From Candidatus Omnitrophota bacterium (GTDB lineage: Bacteria > Omnitrophota > Gorgyraeia > Tantalellales > Tantalellaceae): DNA of 7,133 nucleotides. The DNA lies in contig JAHIZQ010000282.1 of NCBI GenBank assembly GCA_018814505.1, positions 1-7,133 of the forward strand, in the 5' to 3' direction. The translations under genes and the position numbers were made by a program. The stretch's first letter is position 1, and each line of letters opens with the position of its first letter. Shown here piece by piece: positions 1 through 4,037 of the stretch. The notes below the pieces were generated by a model. The model did not search any database. It was not told the origin of the DNA and saw only the letters and a list, made by a program, of their open reading frames with translations.

Positions 1-253
1 CAATAATATGCGCCAACGAAGTTTTTCCGAGTCCCGGAGGGCCCGAAAAAAGCAAGTGTTCTAAAGGTTCGTCTCTTTTTAGCGACGCTTGAAGAGCTAT
101 ATCCATTGCGTCTACCACCATCTCTTGCCCGATAAAATCTTTAAGTAGTTTCGGACGAAGCGAAAGATTTGTTATTACATCTTCTTCCGTTTCACATTGG
201 CCGACGAGGCCATCATTCTCATTTATAAACTTTTCACGACCGATTTCTTCCAT
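1..253 (-). CDS. ruvB: RuvB, Holliday junction branch-migration ATPase (N-terminal part, cut by window edge)
   Basis: RuvB is the AAA+ hexameric motor that, loaded by RuvA, pumps DNA through Holliday junctions during recombinational repair in the cytoplasm. Only the first 84 codons are present; the rest lies beyond base 1. After a variable acidic N-terminus, the family signature LRPKLLKDFIGQE begins near residue 33, followed by the Walker A segment SGPPGLGKTSLAHII (about residues 70-84). The ATG at 253-251 is preceded, five bases away, by a strong Shine-Dalgarno AAGGGG (264-259), which fixes the start. The N-terminal leader before the LRP motif (about 32 residues) is somewhat longer than in many RuvB proteins. 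It follows ruvA by 225 bases, a gap filled largely by a two-hairpin repeat whose last bases form part of the Shine-Dalgarno site. Identification is firm; the sensor and winged-helix regions cannot be judged. Confidence 0.95.
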   Translation of the reverse strand, partial: MEEIGREKFINENDGLVGQCETEEDVITNLSLRPKLLKDFIGQEMVVDAMDIALQASLKRDEPLEHLLFSGPPGLGKTSLAHII

Positions 254-262
254 TTATACCCC

Positions 263-381
263 TTAATGAGACTTTGTTTTCAAAACGCGAAGTGTTCTAA
301 AAACATTAGTCGAATTAATGTCCGAGCCACTTGAGGTAAATATGCCACTCAAATTTGCCTCAAATCCTACGTGGCCGGACT
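263..381 (-). repeat. Two-hairpin leader element, copy A (before ruvB)
   Basis: This is one of three related copies in the window. In plus-strand terms, hairpin 1 (263-318) is bounded by TTAATGAGAC and GTCGAATTAA, which pair with a tandem G-A/G-A mismatch. Inside it TGTTTT (275-280) pairs with AAAACA (300-305), and AACGC (284-288) pairs with GTGTT (292-296) around a GAA loop. Hairpin 2 (320-380) has GTCCG/CGGAC, CCAC/GTGG and TTGAGGTAAAT pairing with ATTTGCCTCAA (one wobble), with an unpaired ATCCTAC at 364-370. Read on the minus strand, the element ends inside the ruvB Shine-Dalgarno site. I could not identify a promoter in the remaining gap after ruvA (386-478). Function is unknown. Confidence 0.85.
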
Positions 382-478
382 ATTTTCCAAACAATAACAA
401 AATGAAATAAACCTACCACATAAACCAATATCTCTTGTTTTATGTATTCAACCGCAAATAAAAACACTTTTCATATTG

Positions 479-1150
479 CTACTCTTTTGTCAGTTTCCCC
501 TTATACACCTGATTCAACAAATCCTCACTTGTTTTCAAATCAGGGTCGCGTTCTAAGGCTTTTTTTATCATTTCCTCTGCTTCGCTTTTCTTGTATTGTA
601 ACTGCAAAAGAACTTCAAGCGCTTCATTTTTTATGTTTCCGTATTTCTCCATCGGGAAAGCTTCTATTCTATCCTGTATTAATCCATATTTGCCAACCTT
701 GCCCTGAAGTTTAGCAACTATAAGCCGAGCTCGCTGTTCACCAATACCAGGAAGTTTTTTTAAAAAAATAACGTCACCCGAATCAATAGCGTCCGCTATC
801 TTTGAAAAAGGCTCAGCAAGCGCCTTACAAGCCGCTTTTGGACCTACCCCGGAAACTGAAATAAATTTTTCAAAAAACTCTTTTTCAACACCGTTCAAAA
901 AACCTATTAAAACCGGAACCGCACGTGAAGGCTCCATCTGGTAATAATGATAGGTAACTAGTTCAATCTGATCTTTTAAAACATCTTCATCAGCCCCACT
1001 ACCACTACAAGAATTATCCGTCAACAAATTCTTTTCAATCGTTTTCATCACCGCTATAGGAACTAAAACTTCATAACATATGTTACCCGCTCCGACCAAA
1101 AGAACCCCGTCTTTTTTATCCTTAATTACTCCATTTATTCTTGAAATCAT
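479..1150 (-). CDS. ruvA: RuvA, Holliday junction-binding subunit
   Basis: RuvA binds the four-way junction as a tetramer and loads RuvB on two opposite arms. The 223-residue product starts MISRINGVI, matching the OB-fold domain start of the family. It has the two helix-hairpin-helix DNA-binding motifs at SVSGVGPKAA (98-107) and KLPGIGEQRA (132-141), and ends in a small helical domain III (about 174-217, EALEVLLQLQYKKSEAEEM) that contacts RuvB. It is about 20 residues longer than the common 200; the extra lies in a Ser/Gly/Asp-rich loop of the OB domain (about 42-60). The acidic pin, normally two adjacent acids in this domain, seems reduced to Glu73 in QMEPSRA. The start ATG has only a modest AGG-type ribosome site. 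The gene stands 409 bases after the orphan gene and 225 before ruvB, so the usual tight ruvC-ruvA-ruvB spacing is lost. Confidence 0.95.
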   Translation of the reverse strand: MISRINGVIKDKKDGVLLVGAGNICYEVLVPIAVMKTIEKNLLTDNSCSGSGADEDVLKDQIELVTYHYYQMEPSRAVPVLIGFLNGVEKEFFEKFISVSGVGPKAACKALAEPFSKIADAIDSGDVIFLKKLPGIGEQRARLIVAKLQGKVGKYGLIQDRIEAFPMEKYGNIKNEALEVLLQLQYKKSEAEEMIKKALERDPDLKTSEDLLNQVYKGKLTKE

Positions 1151-1169
1151 AATACCAGCCTTTTTATTC

Positions 1170-1191
1170 CGTATGTCCTACATCGTATGTC
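1170..1191. repeat. Short direct repeat CGTATGTC upstream of ruvA
   Basis: CGTATGTC occurs at 1170-1177 and again at 1184-1191, a 14-base period, 20-41 bases before the ruvA start. The intervening CTACAT is partly complementary to neighbouring bases. This could be an operator-like site or simply a decayed simple repeat; nothing in the sequence decides between them. Confidence 0.4.
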
Positions 1192-1262
1192 GCACATATA
1201 TGTTGTACAGAAAATTAAAAATCAAAACAACAAATAAAAATGTTTTGTTTTTTAACTTTTTC

Positions 1263-1459
1263 AGATCCTTCGACTACGCCCCTTACGGGACTCCGCTCCA
1301 GGATGACATTTTGCGCGTTTTATGGAACCCTAGTTCCGTCTTAGCCAAATCAAAACAGAACTTGCCTCGAACTTGCAAGATAACTCTGGAGAACATCACC
1401 TGGTTCTAGCAAAACCCTCTCCTTGTCATTTTGAGCGACCAAAGGGAGTCGAAAAATCT
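1263..1459. repeat. Inverted pair of TTCGACT...ATGACA intergenic repeats
   Basis: The left arm AGATCCTTCGACT ... AGGATGACA (1263-1308) and the right arm TGTCATTTTGAG ... AGTCGAAAAATCT (1424-1459) are imperfect inverted copies of one another: both give AGAT..TTCGACT at the outside and ATGACA at the inside. They enclose about 115 bases without a gene. A further copy lies between ruvC and yebC. Sequences of this look (TTCGACT...GGATGACA) are dispersed intergenic palindromes in many environmental bacteria, a statement from memory. Most of the 409-base gap between ruvA and the orphan gene (1151-1559) is taken by this pair, the CGTATGTC repeat and a small hairpin; I see no coding sequence in it. 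Confidence 0.7.
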
Positions 1460-1514
1460 ATTGTTCCAATCCAAGGGCTATCACAATATGTTACTCCATC
1501 TCAAAGATCAAAGC

Positions 1515-1546
1515 TTATCCTCGCAAGTTTTAAGCGAGAATGATAA
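1515..1546 (-). terminator. Possible weak terminator hairpin after the orphan gene
   Basis: TTATC-CTCGC (1515-1524) pairs with GCGAG and GATAA (1534-1538, 1542-1546) around a nine-base loop, with an AAT bulge. It begins 14 bases past the orphan gene's stop codon on the minus strand. The following minus-strand bases are only moderately T-rich, so it is not a textbook intrinsic terminator. Confidence 0.3.
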
Positions 1547-1559
1547 ATTAATTAGGAGG

Positions 1560-2186
1560 TCATGCAGAGATCTTGTTAATGCTATAGTTCTTAAAATAAC
1601 TATCATTCCCACATTCAATTATATTCATCAGTTTATCATATATCCATAGAATATTATCAAACTCAATAGAAATCTTATTTCCTTCATTCCTCTTAGACTC
1701 ATACTTTTGTGTGCCAAAAACATAATCTAACACATTTGTAGAAGAATACATTCCATTAAAATGAACAATGCAGTTTCTTAATCTTCTTAATTGTATTAAA
1801 AATGTCATATCATCTTGCGAATAAACTTTTGAAACCTGCTCAAAATTATGGGCACCGACATTTGAGTCGCTTATAAAACATGGCTCTATTCGACATCTGT
1901 TATTTTTATGAGACACAAACATTAACATTGAATATCTTTCATATACAATAACTATATCATTCAAAAAATGTCTTCTTATTGAATTAGCATATTCTTGAAT
2001 ACCATCAACGTCAAAAGAGTTAAGAGCTCTAGCAGTAATAAATTTGTGAGAAAATTCTTCTATAGGCAACACAACATCATTATTAAATGGCCTCTGGTTT
2101 ATAAAATTAATAGTTAAAAAACTAAGTACGAAATTATTTTTAATTCTTTCCATGGATCCTTTAAATTCAGATAGAATTGTCTGCAT
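1560..2186 (-). CDS. Orphan protein with HEPN-like RNxxxH motif, inserted in the ruv cluster
   Basis: I do not recognise a named family. The 208-residue product starts at ATG 2186, chosen because AAGGAG lies ten bases upstream; a longer reading from a TTG at 2234 has no such site. The most telling feature is LRRLRNCIVHFNG near residues 133-145. R137-N-C-I-V-H142 matches the R-x4-H motif of HEPN domains, helical bundles found in many RNases of toxin-antitoxin, abortive-infection and CRISPR systems. The preceding region is rich in long helices and Tyr/Asn/Ile, with no signal peptide or membrane segment. No nucleotidyltransferase (MNT) antitoxin partner is adjacent. The DNA is much more AT-rich than its neighbours: bases 1621-1680 contain 12 G/C of 60, against 26 of 60 in 4321-4380 of the EF-G gene. 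Together with repeats on both sides this suggests transfer into the ruvC-ruvA gap. The coding call is firm, the HEPN call moderate, the nuclease role inferred. Confidence 0.7.
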   Translation of the reverse strand: MQTILSEFKGSMERIKNNFVLSFLTINFINQRPFNNDVVLPIEEFSHKFITARALNSFDVDGIQEYANSIRRHFLNDIVIVYERYSMLMFVSHKNNRCRIEPCFISDSNVGAHNFEQVSKVYSQDDMTFLIQLRRLRNCIVHFNGMYSSTNVLDYVFGTQKYESKRNEGNKISIEFDNILWIYDKLMNIIECGNDSYFKNYSINKISA

Positions 2187-2196
2187 ATCTATTATT

Positions 2197-2202
2197 CTCC
2201 TT
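2197..2202 (-). promoter_or_regulatory. Shine-Dalgarno site setting the orphan gene start
   Basis: AAGGAG on the minus strand, ten bases before ATG 2186. It is the only good ribosome site near the 5' end of this reading frame and argues against the upstream TTG start. Confidence 0.6.
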
Positions 2203-2269
2203 ATACGCATACGCAATATTTCATAACTCAACAAAATCCAGGTCTATACCATCGATACATATTATCTTT

Positions 2270-2432
2270 TTTGTCATTTGTGCTTTGTTCTTTGTCATTA
2301 TACCAACTACGTTAATTAATTGCGCAAATTGTCTTCCCGGAATTGCGATGAAATCGCAATATCCGGGATCTACTATGTACCTATATTTTTTAATCTTTGA
2401 TTTGTCATTTGAATTTTGTTATTTGTCATTTT
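2270..2432. repeat. Iterated TTTGTCATTTG motif
   Basis: Four close copies occur at 2270-2280, 2291-2300, 2401-2411 and 2422-2432 (on the minus strand CAAATGACAAA). The last copy covers the ruvC stop codon: its TGA is read from the TCA of TTTGTCATT. The motif is A/T-rich and degenerate, with a palindrome in the middle of the array. It fills the 239-base gap between ruvC and the orphan gene. Confidence 0.6.
2335..2368. repeat. Strong hairpin with GAA loop between ruvC and the orphan gene
   Basis: TCCCGGA (2335-2341) pairs with TCCGGGA (2362-2368), and ATTGCGAT (2342-2349) with ATCGCAAT (2353-2360), leaving a GAA loop and one bulged A. This makes 15 base pairs. No T-run follows on the minus strand within the next few bases, so it is not a clear intrinsic terminator. 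It looks like a REP-type palindrome, though a role in ending or protecting the ruvC transcript is possible. Confidence 0.75.
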
Positions 2433-2905
2433 TTAGCTATATACACGTAACTAAGCGCGATCGCAAGCGCGTCGCTTATGTCAAAAGGCTCTGGTAGTTT
2501 TTGTAGATTCAGAAGCGTCTTAACTATGCGCTGAATTTGTTTTTTACTTGCCCTGCCGTTACCAGTAACGGCTTTCTTTATATGCGTCGCGGAATAATTA
2601 ACAAGGCTTATAGAATTAATACCACACAATAAACAGGCTACTCCCCTTGCGTGTCCCATAAGTATAGACGTACTTGGATGTTTATAATGCGAATAAAGCT
2701 TTTCTAAGACAATAACCGAAGGCTTATGCGTCGCGATAATATCTTCCAGATTCTTATAGATGACAAATAAACGTTGGGAAATCCCCTGACAGGAACTGGT
2801 TCTTACTACCCCGGCTTCAATAAATTTTACCTGATCCGCGGTTTGCGTTTCGATTACCCCATATCCTGTTCTCAATAATCCCGGATCAACACCTAAAATT
2901 CTCAT
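2426..2905 (-). CDS. ruvC: RuvC, Holliday junction endonuclease (resolvase)
   Basis: RuvC is a dimeric Mg2+-dependent RNase H-fold nuclease that cuts Holliday junctions symmetrically, working with RuvAB. The 159-residue product starts MRILGVDPGL. The four catalytic acids are visible: Asp7 in GVDPG, Glu68 in IVLEKLYS, and Asp142 and Asp145 in FDISDALAIAL. The family segments HPSTSILMGHARGV (about 76-89) and ATHIKKAVTGNGRASK (about 106-121) are also present. I chose the ATG at 2905 because family members begin right at this point; a TTG at 2917 would add four residues and lies directly after AGG, which is too close for a ribosome site. The stop TGA falls in the TTTGTCATTTG repeat. It follows yebC by 174 bases, a gap holding another repeat. 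It appears complete and active. Confidence 0.96.
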   Translation of the reverse strand: MRILGVDPGLLRTGYGVIETQTADQVKFIEAGVVRTSSCQGISQRLFVIYKNLEDIIATHKPSVIVLEKLYSHYKHPSTSILMGHARGVACLLCGINSISLVNYSATHIKKAVTGNGRASKKQIQRIVKTLLNLQKLPEPFDISDALAIALSYVYIAKK

Positions 2906-2953
2906 AAGAAAACGCAACCTATTGGATTTTACAATACAATCATACTTTTAATT

Positions 2954-3022
2954 AGATCCTTCGACTCAGTCGCAGAGCTCCTTCCCTCCATTATGACAGC
3001 AGACGTCATTTTGAGGAACGAA
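2954..3022. repeat. TTCGACT...ATGACA repeat between yebC and ruvC
   Basis: AGATCCTTCGACT (2954-2966) to ATGACA (2993-2998) matches the ends of the left arm at 1263-1308. Six bases later GTCATTTTGAGGAACGAA (3005-3022) resembles the start of the right arm at 1424. ATGAC/GTCAT around GCAGA-type bases can fold at the centre. It is thus a compact inverted version of the 1263-1459 pair, in the gap between yebC and ruvC. Confidence 0.65.
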
Positions 3023-3079
3023 TGCAACAAACAACTAAGAATTTTACAAACATTGAAATTCCTATACTTGAACTTATGT

Positions 3080-3832
3080 CTAATTTTCTATTTGTTTCAA
3101 AACCTCATCAGGAATATCAAAATTCGAATAAACATTTTGAACATCATCATTGTCCTCAAGATCTTCCACAAGCGTTAATACTTTTTTAGCGGTTTCCGCG
3201 TCTTCAATTTTAACGCTGTTTTTGGGAATCATACTTAACTCTCCGGATTCAAGCTTTACCTTTTTTTCAAGTAAAGCTGTTCTTACTTTATCAAAATCCT
3301 GCATGGCACAAATTACTTGAAAAAAATCTTCATCTAAAGTGAGGTCTTCCGCTCCGGACTCTAAAACCACATTTAAGAGTTCCTCTTCACTAGCAGATTT
3401 TTTTCTTATAAGAAAAATACCTTTTTTTTCAAATTGAAAAGCTACAGATCCAGCCCCGGCCATATTTCCTCCGCGTTTAGTAAAAATACTGCGAACTTCA
3501 CTAGTAGTACGGTTCCTGTTATCCGTAAGACCTTCAACAATAACAGCCACGCCTCCCGGAGCATACCCTTCAAAAGAAACTGTTTCATAAGAAACGCCTT
3601 CAAGTTCACCTGTTCCTTTTTTTATCCCGCGCTCTATGTTGTCTGCCGGCATATTAGCATCTTTGGCTTTTTGAATGGCTAAACGTAAACGTGGATTAGC
3701 ATCAGGATTCCCGCCGCTTTCTCTGGCCGCTACAGTTATTTCACGGATTAATTTGGTAAATATCTTCCCGCGCTTAGCATCTAACGCGCCTTTTTTATGT
3801 TTTATACTCGCCCATTTTGAATGTCCGGACAT
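3080..3832 (-). CDS. yebC: YebC/TACO1 family protein
   Basis: Members of this family were long annotated as transcriptional regulators (one report links a homologue to repression of ruv genes); later work ties TACO1/YebC proteins to the ribosome and translation of difficult sequences such as proline stretches. The 250-residue product has the N-terminal signature MSGHSKWASIKHKKGALD followed by KRGKIFTKLIREI (21-33), a second block NMPADNIERGIKKGTG (60-75), the core EGYAPGGVAVIVE (88-100) with LTDNRNRT (102-109), and the C-terminal LVEDLEDNDDVQNVYSNF (221-238). Length is normal for the family. The ATG at 3832 is fixed by the signature and by AAGGAG six bases upstream; an open frame continues back to 3952 but only through the repeat element. 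It sits upstream of ruvC, the common order, and downstream of the EF-G gene. Confidence 0.96.
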   Translation of the reverse strand: MSGHSKWASIKHKKGALDAKRGKIFTKLIREITVAARESGGNPDANPRLRLAIQKAKDANMPADNIERGIKKGTGELEGVSYETVSFEGYAPGGVAVIVEGLTDNRNRTTSEVRSIFTKRGGNMAGAGSVAFQFEKKGIFLIRKKSASEEELLNVVLESGAEDLTLDEDFFQVICAMQDFDKVRTALLEKKVKLESGELSMIPKNSVKIEDAETAKKVLTLVEDLEDNDDVQNVYSNFDIPDEVLKQIEN

Positions 3833-3838
3833 TACTTT

Positions 3839-3844
3839 CTCCTT
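3839..3844 (-). promoter_or_regulatory. Shine-Dalgarno site of yebC, fused to the end of the leader element
   Basis: AAGGAG, six bases before the yebC ATG. Its two A residues are the last bases of the TTAAT/ATTAA closing stem of hairpin 1, so folding of the element could affect access of the ribosome. The same geometry is seen at ruvB (AAGGGG, 259-264). Confidence 0.75.
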
Positions 3845-3957
3845 AATGAGACCACACCTTATGCGACTGAAAAAGAGCATAAGTTGTCTGGTCGAATTAA
3901 TGTCCGTGCCACTTGAGGTAAATGTGCTACGCACATTTACCTCAAGTGGCACGGACT
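3843..3957 (-). repeat. Two-hairpin leader element, copy B (before yebC)
   Basis: Hairpin 1 spans 3843-3900, with the same TTAATGAGAC and GTCGAATTAA ends as the other copies but a different core: CTTATGC (3858-3864) pairs with GCATAAG (3877-3883). Hairpin 2 is a perfect 26-bp inverted repeat, 3902-3927 against 3931-3956, with a TAC loop. Unlike copies A and C it has no ATCCTAC bulge. Between the element and the EF-G stop lie about 80 A/T-rich bases containing a possible promoter. Confidence 0.9.
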
Positions 3958-3987
3958 ACTTTTCAATTAATACCAAAACAAGTTTTT

Positions 3988-4017
3988 ATAATAAATTAAC
4001 ACCAATTATGCTATCAA
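3988..4017 (-). promoter_or_regulatory. Candidate promoter for yebC
   Basis: On the minus strand TTGATA (4017-4012) and TATTAT (3993-3988) are separated by 18 bases, five of six matches to each sigma70 consensus box. It lies between the EF-G stop codon and copy B, so a transcript from here would carry the whole two-hairpin element in its leader. In A/T-rich DNA such matches also occur by chance. Confidence 0.4.
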
Positions 4018-4037
4018 ACCGGTACACCGGCTAACCA

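Noticed and set aside
263..381. Copies A-C as a CRISPR array or attachment sites
   Set aside because: Copies are kilobases apart, separated by genes, and each is an internally paired unit; no cas genes or integrase are present.
442..714. Plus-strand open frame opposite the end of ruvA
   Set aside because: Shadow of a firmly identified gene; Ser/Phe/Leu-rich composition of an antisense frame.
1080..1409. Possible 109-residue plus-strand protein
   Set aside because: It overlaps the ruvA start in antisense and then runs through intergenic repeats; no ribosome site or recognisable motif.
2177..2497. Plus-strand open frame with hydrophobic stretches, perhaps a membrane protein
   Set aside because: It lies across A/T-rich repeats and the 3' end of ruvC in antisense; hydrophobicity comes from T-rich codons.
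3833..3952. N-terminal extension of yebC by 40 residues in an open frame
   Set aside because: The extension is read through hairpins of copy B; the family signature MSGHSKW and the AAGGAG site fix the start at 3832.
4021..4031. CCGGTACACCGG as a terminator after fusA
   Set aside because: Five base pairs with a two-base loop and no T-run; too weak to call.
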